A stretch of DNA of 64,000 nucleotides, from positions 7,502,001 through 7,566,000 of the forward strand of contig OZ253444.1 in NCBI GenBank assembly GCA_965261065.1, in the 5' to 3' direction. Both the position numbers and the translations under genes were made by a program. This stretch comes from JAKZVK01 sp965261065. GTDB lineage: Bacteria > Acidobacteriota > Terriglobia > Bryobacterales > UBA6623. Shown piece after piece: positions 55,327-64,000 of this stretch (positions are counted from its first letter, which is position 1; every line of letters starts with the position of its first letter). The notes beneath the pieces were generated by a model. That model saw only the letters and a list, made by a program, of their open reading frames with translations. It was not told the origin of the DNA and made no database searches.

Positions 55327-56356
55327 ACCGCGAACCTACCTCGTTACGGGAGGCGCCGGCTTCATCGGCTCGCACCTGATCGAGTCCCTGCTGGCCGAGG
55401 GACATCGCGTGCTCGCGATTGACGATCTCTCGACCGGATGCAGACACAACTTGGTAAGTGTCGAAGCGCATCCCAACTTTCACTTCGCGCGAGCGCCCAT
55501 CACGAATGCTCTGGTGCTCGACCGGATGACTTCCGAGGTGGACGTGGTTATTCATCTCGCCGCGGCGGTTGGTGTGAAGCTGATCGTAGAGCATCCCGTG
55601 CGCACGATTGAGACCAACGTCAACGGAACCGACCACGTACTGCGCGCCGCCTTGCGCTACAACTGCCGCGTGCTGGTCGCGAGCACCTCGGAGGTGTACG
55701 GAAAGGGCAGCAAGATCCCGTTTGCCGAGGACGATGACGTGCTGCTGGGCCCGACGCAGAAGAGCCGCTGGTCGTACGCCGCCAGCAAGATGGTGGACGA
55801 GTTCCTGGCGTTGGCTTATCACCGCGAGTTCGGGTTGGCGACCACGGTGTTTCGGCTGTTCAACACCGTGGGGGCGCGGCAAAGCGGCCGGTATGGCATG
55901 GTGATTCCGCGTCTGGTCAGCCAGGCGCTTGCCGGCGAACCGATCACGGTCTACGGCGACGGCACACAGAGCCGGTGTTTTTGTGACGTCCGCGACGTGG
56001 TCGAAGCCATCATCGGCTTGGCGCGGCATCCAGGTGCCACGGGCAAGGTGTTCAACATCGGTGGTGCCGAGGAGATTTCGATGCGGCAACTGGCCGAGCG
56101 CATTCGGGCGAAGGCCGGTAGCAGATCAACGATTCTCTCCGTGCCGTACGAGAAAGCCTACGCGCCGGGTTTTGAAGACATGATGCGCCGCGTGCCTGAT
56201 GCGTCGCGCATTCAGTCGTTGCTGGGTTGGCAACCGACGCGGTCCCTCGACGATATTCTTCACAGCGTGATCTTGGACCAGAAGGGTAGACCGTCCGCCG
56301 GTGTTCCGGTGCCCAGCCAACAGGTCAGCGTGGGGTTGGAGCAAAGGAGCGGCTAG
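55307..56356 (+). CDS. NAD-dependent nucleotide-sugar epimerase/dehydratase
   Basis: TTG 55307, with AAGGA ten bases upstream, gives 349 residues. The Rossmann motif is TYLVTGGAGFIGSHLIESLL; the catalytic YxxxK is in SRWSYAASKMVDEFLALAY, preceded by VLVASTSEVYGKGSK. The C-terminal part (YGDGTQSRCFCDVRDVVEAI) is the UDP-sugar-binding region. It belongs to the extended SDR family of UDP-glucose 4-epimerase or dTDP-glucose dehydratase relatives. The exact sugar is not clear. It is coupled to the glycosyltransferase. Confidence 0.88.
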   Translation: MPAKPSRPRTYLVTGGAGFIGSHLIESLLAEGHRVLAIDDLSTGCRHNLVSVEAHPNFHFARAPITNALVLDRMTSEVDVVIHLAAAVGVKLIVEHPVRTIETNVNGTDHVLRAALRYNCRVLVASTSEVYGKGSKIPFAEDDDVLLGPTQKSRWSYAASKMVDEFLALAYHREFGLATTVFRLFNTVGARQSGRYGMVIPRLVSQALAGEPITVYGDGTQSRCFCDVRDVVEAIIGLARHPGATGKVFNIGGAEEISMRQLAERIRAKAGSRSTILSVPYEKAYAPGFEDMMRRVPDASRIQSLLGWQPTRSLDDILHSVILDQKGRPSAGVPVPSQQVSVGLEQRSG

Positions 56357-56454
56357 CAGTTCGGCAGCTTCGGGGCCGCAACAGAGCCGCGGAGGGAAGT
56401 CCGCGGTCCGGCGTATCGCCCCCCGATTCCCATGTTTTGTCGGATTCCCGCAAC

Positions 56455-56781
56455 TTACAGACGTACGATGTGAGGGTCAGCCAGGCCGCGCAGGCGGTTG
56501 CGCGTGTCGACCACGAGCTTCGCGGCGCGGATGAGCCCGGGGTAATCGAGGCCGGAATGGTCGGTCACGATGAATCAGCAATCCGCGCGCGCCGCGGCGA
56601 CGGTGAGAGGCTCATGCCGCAGCGTGTTCTCGCCCAGCCGGAGCTCTTTCACAAACGGATCGGTATAGCTCAGCACCGCCCCGCGCCCGGCACCCATCGG
56701 CTTCGAGCGGGTCTGGATGACAATAGGAGGATGGACGAGTAGCGGCGACGGGAGCACCAAGTCTAAGACATCAAACATCAC
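56455..56781 (-). pseudogene. Nucleotide-sugar dehydrogenase, C-terminal remnant
   Basis: The minus strand reads GRGAVLSYTDPFVKELRLGE, then LTVAAARADC, a TGA stop, and in the same frame FIVTDHSGLDYPGLIRAAKL and VVDTRNRLRGL, ending at TAA 56455-56457. The order Y-x-DP-(Y/F)-V ... ADC-x-(V/I)-x-(V)-TDHS ... (V)VDTRN is the C-terminal domain of UDP-glucose/UDP-N-acetylmannosamine dehydrogenases. The N-terminal two-thirds is missing, and an IS1595 copy lies just upstream. It fits with a former polysaccharide cluster around the glycosyltransferase and epimerase. Confidence 0.75.
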
Positions 56782-56812
56782 CTAATCTGGATCACGAGTC
56801 CGTTTGGCATAA

Positions 56813-57843
56813 GCTGGGTATCCACTTGACTCAGGTGACCCCAAGATGTAGTGTAGGGCCTGGTGGAGGATTACCCGCGCGACCAACTCGAATTCGAGTC
56901 TCGCTTTGCGAGCGAGGAGGCTTGCCGCGACTATCTGTTCGCCTTGCGCTGGCCAGAGGGTTTCCGCTGTCCAAGGTGTGGGCATGAGCGCGCTTGGCCG
57001 GTGCGCAAAGTGTGGTTCGAATGCGCTCGCTGCGGGCGGCAAACCTCCGTCACCGCCGGCACGATCTTTCAAGACACACGCAAGCCGCTGCGGCTGTGGT
57101 TCCGGGCGATGTGGACCATCACCACGCAGAAGAATGGGGCCAGCGCCCTGGGTCTACAGCGCGTTCTGGGACTGGGCAGTTACCAAACCGCCTAGCCTTG
57201 GATGCACAAGCTGAGGCGAGCGATGGTGCGCCCGGGGCGGGAGCGATTGACGGGCCTCGTCGAGGTCGATGAGACCTACTGGGGCACTGAAGAAGAAGGG
57301 GTAATCGGCCGGCAGACCGAGCGTAAAGCGTTGATTGCAGTCGCCGCGGAAGAGAGAGGCACCGGGCTGGGGCGCATCCGCATGCAGCGCGTTCAGAACG
57401 CCTCGGCGGCCAGTTTGATGCCCTTCGTCGAGGAGTCGGTCGAGCCGGGCAGCGTGGTTGTTACCGACAACTGGTCGGGCTACGATCCGCTCAAGAAGAA
57501 GGACTACCAGCGTCGTATCATCTCGATTAACAACCGCCGCGAGCAGGCCTCGCAGCTACTGCCGAGGGTGCACTTGGCGATCTCGCTACTCAAGCGCTGG
57601 ATGCTGGGCACGCATCAGGGGGCGGTCAGCCACGAGCATCTGGACTACTATCTCGACGAGTTCGTGTTCCGCTTCAATCGGCGCAGATCACGCAGTCGGG
57701 GCAAGCTCTTCTACCGCCTTGTGCAGCAGGCCATGGCGGTGGAGCCGACGCCGTACCGCTCGATCGTCGCCGATTGGGACGCTAAGACGCTGTGAGTCCA
57801 ACTACAAGATGTTGGGGTCACCTGAGTCAAGTGGATACCAGGC
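56813..57843 (+). mobile_element. IS1595-family element, copy C
   Basis: 1031 bp with the same ends as copies A and B (GCTGGGTATCC left, GGATACCAGGC right) and an exact 8-bp direct repeat TGGCATAA at 56805-56812 and 57844-57851. It lies between the dehydrogenase remnant and the broken HAD-like gene. Confidence 0.93.
56863..57795 (+). pseudogene. IS1595 transposase, copy C, amber codon
   Basis: Same frame and length as copy B, but TGG in YQTAWPWMHK is TAG at 57193-57195, ending the first part after 110 residues. The rest is open to 57795 and keeps VDETYW and TDNWSGYDP. GTEEEG replaces GAEEEG. One G-to-A change separates it from a working enzyme. Confidence 0.9.
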
Positions 57844-57876
57844 TGGCATAATTGACCCATTGAGGCTCCCAGCCAG

Positions 57877-58317
57877 GTGACGCAACAGAAACTGCGGGTC
57901 TACATCGATATCGACGGGACGATCCTTTACGATCCACCGTATCGCCGAGGCCACGATCATCTGGATTTGCAGCTCATTTGCGACGGTTCTCGAAGAGTTT
58001 CTCCTGTTTGTGGCCGAGCATTGCGAGCCGTACTGGCTCAGTTATCGTACCCACCAGGGAGATATCCAGCCCTTGGAAGAACGGCTCTTTCCCCACCTCC
58101 CATCGGTGGCCCGCTCGATCCCCGCGGCCTACTGAAGACCGATGCCATCGACGAGACCGTCCCCTTCTTATGGTTTGAAGACGGCCTGGAACGCGAGTGT
58201 GACGCGTGGCTGCGCCGGCGGGGTTTGGAAGCAAACTTCTTCGAAGTGGATCCCACCTGTTGCGACAACCCACGGCTGATGCTGCAACACCTCAAACGGC
58301 GCCTCCACGAAATGTGA
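57877..58317 (+). pseudogene. HAD-like hydrolase with two compensating frame changes
   Basis: It begins TQQKLRVYIDIDGTILYDPP, a HAD motif I (D-I-D-G-T). Another frame then holds the sensible middle: FATVLEEFLLFVAEHCEPYW, LSYRTHQGDIQPLEERLFPH and LPSVARSIPAAY. The first frame returns with LKTDAIDETVPFLWFEDGLE and RECDAWLRRRGLEANFFEVD. So there is a change near 57935-57950 and an opposite one near 58130. The single open frame through all three (147 codons) has a nonsense middle third. The product is probably dead. Small HAD hydrolases of this shape are of unknown substrate. Confidence 0.7.
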
Positions 58318-58550
58318 CATCGGGGCACAAGGGTAGGACGAAGAGATCCTAAAGCAGCGGGTGGAAGAGCCCGTGCAGGACGTGGCGCAAGGCTCCGGCC
58401 TCGCCGAGAACCGATTCCTCGGTTCTCAGGTCCGCGAACGGGCACCCTTACGTTTGTGAATGATCAGGAACCGTCATTGCGGCGTGGGACACGCCCGACG
58501 ACTCAGCGCGCCTGCTTGACCTCGCTGCGCCGCGAACCGAACATAAGGTC

Positions 58551-61013
58551 ATGCGTCGTGGCCCGTTCCTATTGCTGACCGCGCTGTTGGTGACCGCCGG
58601 CCTGGCCCTGCTCGGCGGCTTGCCGCTGCCGGCCGCGACCGGGCCCGGCGCCCCAACGCTCAACGAGGAACTGAAGGCGATCCGCACGACCGCGCTCGAT
58701 CCCCAACAGTGCTATCGCGTCCGCGACGTCTTCCTCGAGCGCGAGGACGCCAAGTTCTACTTCACCGACGGCTATCTGCTGTTCGCCGAGCCCTATCAAG
58801 ACCGCACCATCGCGGCGCTGTTTCTCGCCATCGACCCGGTGGACGAGGGTGAAATCCTCCTCATCCCCCCGAGCGCCCGGGAGCGGAAGTCGGTGTCGCG
58901 CTTCACAGGCGAGCCCATCCTCAATCAGAAGTTCCGCACCGCCTTGATGCTCTTCTCCGACGATACCGGCGACGCGCTACGCACCTCGCTCGCGACGGCG
59001 TCGGTTGCGACGCTCGACCCTGCGCGCGGTGCCGAGTTGGCTCGGCGATGGACGCCGGTGATGCAGAACCTGCTCGACTTGCTGGCTGTGCGGGTGGTCT
59101 TCGACGCCACTTCGGCCTGGGACCCGGCGCATGGGTTCTTCGCCGCCATCATCAGCGGCGGCCCCAAGGGACGGTTCGAGGTTGTGATCGATCCTCACGT
59201 CGAAGAGCAGATGTCGGTGGGACAGAGCGTGTGGCGCGACGGACGCAGCTACTACGAAACCTGGTGCCGCTTCGCCGGCAGGAGCTTCCGCGACGGCGCC
59301 AGGAAACAAGCGCGCGACGACAGCCGGCTCGACAACTATCACATCGAGTCGCGGCTCGATCCCGACCTGACGATGCAGGTGGTGGCCAAGGCCGACTTCG
59401 TTCCGAATTCGACCTCGCAACGGGGGTTCGGCTTCGAGCTTTCCGAGCGATTGAAGATGGAAAAGCTGTTGCTCGATGGCGAGCCGCTGGAGTTCGTCCA
59501 GGTGCGCGGCCCGAATTCGAGCCATGCGCGGCAGCGAAGCAACGACCTCGTTGCGTTCGTTCTACCGCAGCCGCCCGCGCCGGGCGCCCGCCACAAGATC
59601 GAATTCCACTACAAGGGCACGGTCATCAACCATGCCGGCGATGGCGTGTACTACGTCGGCAGCCGCGGCTCGTGGTATCCGCGGCGCCGGGCACAGTTCA
59701 CCAACTACGAGTTGGTGTTTCACCATCCCGAGGACCTCGACCTGGTGGCGACGGGTGAGTTGATCGAAAGCTCCCGCGAGGCCGGGTTGCGGACGTCGCG
59801 ATTCCGGGCCGCGTCGCCGATCCGCCTGGCCGGGTTCAACCTGGGCCGTTATGAGCGGGTGTCGCGGGAGGTGGGCGGGCACACGCTGGAAGTATGTGCC
59901 AATCGTGGCGTCGAAAACCGGTTGCAGCCCAGGCCGCGGATGGTGCTGGTGCCTACTCCCGAACCCGGCCGCCGTTCGCGCCGCACCATCACGTCGACTT
60001 CCTCACTCATCACCAAAAAGGACTCGCCCAGCCCGCCCAGCCCCGCCGACCGGCTCGACCTGGTTGCCGACCGCACCGCCGGGGCCTTCTCGTACTTTCT
60101 CGAGCGTCTTGGCCCGCCGCCGACGAAGAAGATCGTGATCTCGCCGATCCCCGGCGACTTCGGCCAGGGCTTCCCAGGGTTGGTGTACGCCTCGACGCTG
60201 AGCTACTTCCAAGCGCAAGACGCGCCGCTCAATAATCTGACGCCCGCGCAAAGACTCTTCTATCAAGAGATCCTGCCCGCGCACGAAATTTCGCACCAGT
60301 GGTGGGGTAACGTGCTCGCGATCCAATCGTTGAGTGACGACTGGCTGATGGAGGGGCTGGCGACCTATTCGGCTCTGCTCTACCTCGAGCATCGCCACGG
60401 ACGCGGGGTCATGGACACCGTACTCGCGGGATACCGGACCGCCCTGCTGGCACGCAACGACCAAGGTGAGCCGGTGGACAGCGCCGGGCCGGTGGTGCTG
60501 GGACACCGCCTGCGCTCTTCGCAGTTTCCCGATGCCGCTCGCGTGCTCGTGTACGAGAAGGGCGCGTGGATCGTGCACATGCTGCGGGGCGCCATGGGAG
60601 ATGAAGGGTTTTTCCAGCTTCTTCGCGAGCTTTGCACGAAGTATCGGCAGCAGAGATTGAGTACCGAAGAGTTTCGAGCCGAGGCCGCGCACTTGCTGCC
60701 TGCCTCGTATCCCGACGCCGAGTTGCGCGAGTTCTTCGAGCAGTGGGTTTACGGTACGGGCATTCCGAAGTTGCGCCTCGAACATTCGATGGAGGCCAAG
60801 GGCTCGAAAGCCCGGCTCGTTTTGCGGTTGTACCAGGAGAGCGTTCCCACCACGTTTCGCGTTGTGGTGCCGGTGAAGATCGAGACGGCAGGCGGCGATT
60901 CGATTGTGAAGATGATTCCAACCGACGGTGAGCTGACCGAGGTTCGCGTTGCGTTGAAGGGGCAGCCGGCGCGGGTGGTGCTTGATCCCGAGGGCTTTCT
61001 GTTACGGGAGTAG
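58551..61013 (+). CDS. Secreted M1-family zinc aminopeptidase
   Basis: An 820-residue exported protein. The signal segment is RGPFLLLTALLVTAGLALLG. The gluzincin motif HEISHQWWGN begins at about residue 578 with the third zinc ligand 18 residues after it (DDWLMEGLATYSALL), as in M1 peptidases. The GAMEN exopeptidase motif is not obvious, so its cleavage type is uncertain. The N-terminal 300 residues precede the M1-like beta domain (LDPDLTMQVVAKADFVPNST). It likely digests peptides outside the cytoplasm. A 233-base gap without clear features precedes it. Confidence 0.88.
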   Translation: MRRGPFLLLTALLVTAGLALLGGLPLPAATGPGAPTLNEELKAIRTTALDPQQCYRVRDVFLEREDAKFYFTDGYLLFAEPYQDRTIAALFLAIDPVDEGEILLIPPSARERKSVSRFTGEPILNQKFRTALMLFSDDTGDALRTSLATASVATLDPARGAELARRWTPVMQNLLDLLAVRVVFDATSAWDPAHGFFAAIISGGPKGRFEVVIDPHVEEQMSVGQSVWRDGRSYYETWCRFAGRSFRDGARKQARDDSRLDNYHIESRLDPDLTMQVVAKADFVPNSTSQRGFGFELSERLKMEKLLLDGEPLEFVQVRGPNSSHARQRSNDLVAFVLPQPPAPGARHKIEFHYKGTVINHAGDGVYYVGSRGSWYPRRRAQFTNYELVFHHPEDLDLVATGELIESSREAGLRTSRFRAASPIRLAGFNLGRYERVSREVGGHTLEVCANRGVENRLQPRPRMVLVPTPEPGRRSRRTITSTSSLITKKDSPSPPSPADRLDLVADRTAGAFSYFLERLGPPPTKKIVISPIPGDFGQGFPGLVYASTLSYFQAQDAPLNNLTPAQRLFYQEILPAHEISHQWWGNVLAIQSLSDDWLMEGLATYSALLYLEHRHGRGVMDTVLAGYRTALLARNDQGEPVDSAGPVVLGHRLRSSQFPDAARVLVYEKGAWIVHMLRGAMGDEGFFQLLRELCTKYRQQRLSTEEFRAEAAHLLPASYPDAELREFFEQWVYGTGIPKLRLEHSMEAKGSKARLVLRLYQESVPTTFRVVVPVKIETAGGDSIVKMIPTDGELTEVRVALKGQPARVVLDPEGFLLRE

Positions 61014-61094
61014 AGCGTACGACCTAGACCGTCCAAGCGAGAATCTCCTGTCGCATCCTTCGGCGCCCCTACGTGTTGCGGCAGGCCGAGCAGC

Positions 61095-61114
61095 GGGCAC
61101 GGCGTGCCGTGCCC
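61095..61114. repeat. Dispersed palindrome, copy 3 (centre varied)
   Basis: GGGCACGGCGTGCCGTGCCC followed by CTAC, the reverse layout of copies 1 and 2 (GTAG before). It lies in the 141-base convergent gap between the peptidase and the oxidoreductase. Confidence 0.8.
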
Positions 61115-61154
61115 CTACATTTCGCTAGCGCCGTCTTCGATTTCGCCGAGGCGG

Positions 61155-62213
61155 CTAGGTCAGCTTGCAGGCCTTCAGCAGCGCTTCGTGAGTGATGAGG
61201 TCGTGCTCGACGGAGTAGGTCGGCTTGGCACGGCCACGGATGACCGCCGCGAGCTCTTGGAAGTCGCCGAAGAAGGGCGGACCCACCGAGCGCGGGTACT
61301 CGATCTTCTGGTAACCGGCCTTGTATGGGCCGGCGGCTTCTTTGAGGTCAACCATCAACCGGTAGGGTGAGAACGGACGGACGGTGGCGGTGCCCTTGGT
61401 GCCGAGGATCTCGAAGGTGCGGTAGTTGCCGCCGCTCGGTTGCTGCGCCGCGACGTAGACCTCCGCCATCGCGCGGTCGAATTGAAACACGGCGAGCGTA
61501 TTGTCCTCGAGCGTGTCATCGATCGGAGCGTCGTGGCGCATCCAACTGTCGACGCGCTTCGGCTTGCCGAGCACGTCGACGACGCGGTCGATCATGTGGC
61601 AACCCAACTCGAACATCATGCCGCCTTTGAACGCTGCTAGCTCCTCACGGGTGGCGCGGTCGATGGGCTTGTTGATGGTCGCGCGCACCATGTAGACCTC
61701 ACCCAGCCAGCCTTGCCGGAAGGCCTCGATCGCGGCCTGCATGGCGGGATGGTAGCGCCACTGATAGCCCATCTGGACGATCTTGCCCTGGCGCGTGGCG
61801 TCGGCGAACAGCTTCTCGAGGGCCGCGAGATCCGTGCCGGGCGGCTTGTCGAGATGCACCCACTTGCCGGCGGCCACAGCGCGGATGGCGTAGCCCAGAC
61901 CCTCTTGCACTCGCGACTCGACGACGATCAGCTCGATCGACGGATCGTCGAGGATCTGTTTCTCGCCGAGCCATCGAACGTCGTGGAACACCTTGTCGTC
62001 TAGGGGCTGCTTCCCATCGGGCTCACAGATGCCGACGAGATCGAACGCACTCATCAAGCGGACGGTGCGGACCTTGCCGCGGGCGTGGGCATGGCCGACG
62101 CCGTAGATGGCGGTGCGGATCTTCCTGCCGGTAGGCGCGGCATGCAGGGCGCCCGCGGCGGACGACGCCAGGAAGGCTCGACGCGTGAGCGAAGGCGGAG
62201 TGGGTTTCGTCAT
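61155..62213 (-). CDS. Tat-exported Gfo/Idh/MocA-family oxidoreductase
   Basis: A 352-residue protein with a twin-arginine signal (LTRRAFLASSAAGALHA) and a Rossmann domain (IRTAIYGVGHAHARGK). The catalytic-type lysine motif is VHLDKPPGTDL (an EKP variant), followed by KIVQMGYQWRYHPAMQAAIE. The C-terminal domain carries MMFELGCHMIDRVVDVLGKP, the family H-x-x-(D) line. It likely oxidises or interconverts sugars or inositols with a bound nicotinamide cofactor in the periplasm. The substrate is unknown. It is intact. Confidence 0.9.
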   Translation of the reverse strand: MTKPTPPSLTRRAFLASSAAGALHAAPTGRKIRTAIYGVGHAHARGKVRTVRLMSAFDLVGICEPDGKQPLDDKVFHDVRWLGEKQILDDPSIELIVVESRVQEGLGYAIRAVAAGKWVHLDKPPGTDLAALEKLFADATRQGKIVQMGYQWRYHPAMQAAIEAFRQGWLGEVYMVRATINKPIDRATREELAAFKGGMMFELGCHMIDRVVDVLGKPKRVDSWMRHDAPIDDTLEDNTLAVFQFDRAMAEVYVAAQQPSGGNYRTFEILGTKGTATVRPFSPYRLMVDLKEAAGPYKAGYQKIEYPRSVGPPFFGDFQELAAVIRGRAKPTYSVEHDLITHEALLKACKLT

Positions 62214-62335
62214 GGCGGAATTGTAGCACCGGCGATTCGTGGTGTTTACGCGCCTGACGTTGAGCGGCGGGTTTCGGCAGCAAGGAGGCTGGTGAAGTGT
62301 CTCGCGCTGCGCAGCGGCCGCTGTACCGACACGCG

Positions 62336-62785
62336 CTAGTCCACTGTCCGATAGTGGACGTTCTGGAAGGCCAGGCCGATGCGGAAGAGCCCGTCCGGGT
62401 TGGGCCGGCAGTGCGCGACGCGTGCCTGCCCGGAGACTTCCAGCCGGGAGCCGTCGATCTCGAGCGGTCCCGCGAGCCAGACGGTCGAGCCCTCCTTGAG
62501 GGCTTGCGGAGCATCGACTGCCATTCCGCCTCGACTGAAATCGCGTGCCAGCACGGAGAGCGTGGTTGCGGGGGACGTGATCGTCAGCTTGTCGGTGCAG
62601 TAGAGGGGCGTGCGCGGCTTGCGCCGGCGTTCATCGTGCGTAGCCTGGACCGATTCTTGCGCGGGAGCGGGGCGCGGCGGGAGGGCGGGCGTCGGAGGTT
62701 CGGTTGACACGTTTTCTTGAATCACGGGTTGGCTCCTTTGACTGCCAACCTCTGGTAGGGCACGCAGGCGGCCAAACCCTTCCAA
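62336..62785 (-). CDS. PilZ-domain protein
   Basis: A 149-residue protein. After a Pro-rich N-terminal 45 residues comes the PilZ domain: ERRRKPRTPLYCTDKLTI carries the RxxxR element, and LARDFSRGGMAVDAPQALKE the (D/N)xSxxG element, which together bind cyclic-di-GMP; EVSGQARVAHCRPNPDGLFR and IGLAFQNVHY complete the barrel. PilZ proteins relay c-di-GMP to motility or surface machines. It is far from the flagellar genes and its partner is unknown. The N-terminal start is approximate. Confidence 0.82.
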   Translation of the reverse strand: MEGFGRLRALPEVGSQRSQPVIQENVSTEPPTPALPPRPAPAQESVQATHDERRRKPRTPLYCTDKLTITSPATTLSVLARDFSRGGMAVDAPQALKEGSTVWLAGPLEIDGSRLEVSGQARVAHCRPNPDGLFRIGLAFQNVHYRTVD

Positions 62786-62920
62786 GTGCGGAACCTATTC
62801 AAAGGAATCGAGTTGTGCGACGAATCGCGATAGCGGCTGGAGTGACAACTTGTCCCAATCGCCGATCGGAAGGTGACAAGGTGTCCCGATGTCGGTCAAC
62901 GGTACCGGTACGACCGGCGG

Positions 62921-64000
62921 TTAGGCGTCAGCCGGTGGAATCTTCATGTCGCTTATCACTTTGCCGGCGCGAATCGAGTGGGCCGGTTGGATGTCGTGGT
63001 CACCGGTCTCGCTGTTGCCGAGGCTGTCGGTCAGCACGGTTTGCTGCTGCACGACTTGGAAGACGGTGAGATCGGCCACGGTTTCGGCGGAGAGCGAACC
63101 GAGTTCCTTGCCTTCGTCGATGAGCTCCGTCGGCCCGAGGGTCGCGGTCCTGACGACGTCGGCGAGCGGGTAGCCGAGGTGCAGGAACTTGGCCATGGTG
63201 CGGCCATAGGTCCAGATGGGGCCCTTGACGTTGCCTTGGTGAATGTCGGTGGAGAGCGAGTGTAGCGGGAAGTTGTGAGTCTGGGCGTTGCGTCCGGCGG
63301 CCCAGGCGAAGCTGCCTTGTCCGTGTCCGAGGTCGAAGCGGACGCCGCGCTCCAATGCTTTCCAGGCTTCGGCCACGGGCCGTCCGTTGCGATGAAAGAT
63401 GCCCATCGGGAAGCCTTTGAAGCAGTGGGTGACGATGTCACCGGGGCCGAGTAGATTGAGCACGTCTTGAATCAGCGGCGGCGCCATGCCGATGTGGGCC
63501 ACGACATGGGTGCCGGTCTCGCGGGCGGCCTGCACGGCGAGCTTGGTGGGTATGATACCCAGGTTGCCGGCGTGCCGGTTGGAGGAGAGCACCTTGACGC
63601 CTTTGAGCACGTCCTTGTTCTCGGCGATGGTCTTGATGGTCAGTTGCTGATCGAACAGCGACCAGTCGCCCTGCATCGGCGTGCCCTTCTTGTTGCGGTG
63701 AGCCGCGACGTTGACGAACCCTAGGACACGCGTCGTTGATTTGTCGATAATCTCGCTGCGGAACTCGTGAAAGCCGCTTGAGCGAAACCCGCCTGGATCG
63801 GCCAGCGTGGTCACGCCGGCGTGCACCCCGGCATCGCGATCGGGATGGACGGCGCTGGAACTTGTTCCGATGAAGACGTGCGCGTGCAGATCGATCCATC
63901 CCGGCGAGACGTAGAGGCCCGCGGCGTCGAGCACGCGGGCGTTGCCGCGGGGCAGCTTGTCGGCCACGCGAACGATCTTGCCGGCTTTGATGCCGACATC
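62921..64000 (-). CDS. Amidohydrolase/dihydroorotase-like enzyme (partial, 5' end outside)
   Basis: The frame runs off the right edge (reading DVGIKAGKIVRVADKLPRGN at its visible start). The metal-binding HxH is in VSPGWIDLHAHVFIG, followed by GVTTLADPGGFRSSGFHEFR, AVQAARETGTHVVAHIGMAP and GPGDIVTHCFKGFPMGIFHR, with LSTDIHQGNVKGP near the end. The layout matches cyclic-amide hydrolases and deacetylases of the amidohydrolase superfamily, close to D-aminoacylase/dihydroorotase-like proteins. The substrate is not clear. Confidence 0.85.
   Translation of the reverse strand, partial: DVGIKAGKIVRVADKLPRGNARVLDAAGLYVSPGWIDLHAHVFIGTSSSAVHPDRDAGVHAGVTTLADPGGFRSSGFHEFRSEIIDKSTTRVLGFVNVAAHRNKKGTPMQGDWSLFDQQLTIKTIAENKDVLKGVKVLSSNRHAGNLGIIPTKLAVQAARETGTHVVAHIGMAPPLIQDVLNLLGPGDIVTHCFKGFPMGIFHRNGRPVAEAWKALERGVRFDLGHGQGSFAWAAGRNAQTHNFPLHSLSTDIHQGNVKGPIWTYGRTMAKFLHLGYPLADVVRTATLGPTELIDEGKELGSLSAETVADLTVFQVVQQQTVLTDSLGNSETGDHDIQPAHSIRAGKVISDMKIPPADA

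Noticed and set aside
9571..57195. TAG recoding (amber suppression) to explain the stops in flgK, flgA and IS1595 copy C
   Set aside because: Intact genes such as fliA, flhA and flhB end at TAG, and the replaced residues would differ (Trp in the transposase, probably Gln in flgK).

Overview
The window is high-GC DNA from a diderm bacterium. It encodes flagellar P-ring and L-ring proteins, a PSCyt1/DUF1549/DUF1553 protein, a multihaem cytochrome/TPR protein beside an ASPIC/UnbV protein, a PilZ protein, and a degenerate GGDEF protein. This combination best fits an uncultured Acidobacteriota member or a close relative; that placement is inference, since no rRNA gene is present.

Layout. 1-3.5 kb: the 3' end of a hydantoinase-B-like gene, a small membrane protein with a truncated PAS-like end, and a DUF1553-type cytochrome. 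3.5-37.4 kb: a large flagellar region. Its leftward arm reads flgF-flgG-flgA-flgH-flgI-flgJ(N)-flgM-flgN-flgK-flgL-flaG-fliS-fliD-fliT-like. Its rightward arm reads fliK-flgD-flgE-fliN-fliO-fliP-fliQ-fliR-flhB-flhA-flhF-fliA-fliM-fliN/Y-small membrane protein. The arms diverge from 18.24-18.52 kb, where two sigma-54-like -24/-12 elements face outward. A sigma-28-like promoter precedes flgM. 37.6-42.4 kb: a KamA-type radical SAM enzyme, an ISNCY-type element and an IS4-like element. 42.6-48 kb: an aldose-epimerase-like secreted protein, a small zinc-ribbon protein, a DUF697-like membrane protein and two secreted proteins. 48-53.7 kb: TPR, ASPIC/UnbV and multihaem-cytochrome/TPR genes. 54-58.3 kb: glycosyltransferase, epimerase, two decayed genes and an IS1595 copy. 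58.5-64 kb: M1 peptidase, Tat-exported Gfo/Idh/MocA oxidoreductase, PilZ protein and a partial amidohydrolase.

Two results stand out. First, the three hook-associated proteins FliD, FlgL and FlgK all carry the same roughly 210-residue insert, built of two flagellin-IN-like repeats, at non-equivalent positions. Second, the flagellar locus is broken in many places. flgK has an IS1595 insertion plus an amber codon. fliK has IS630 and IS1595 insertions plus a frame change near a C11 tract. flgE has an IS630 insertion. flgD has a stop at codon 2, flgA an internal amber, flgF a frameshift, fliP a stop at a conserved Trp, and flhF a 28-bp tandem duplication plus a second frame change. All four insertions keep exact target duplications, so they look recent. 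The original genes can be rebuilt base for base, which suggests recent loss of motility in this lineage (or, for the small indels only, assembly error). No flagellin, motor, or fliE/F/G/H/I gene is present in the window.
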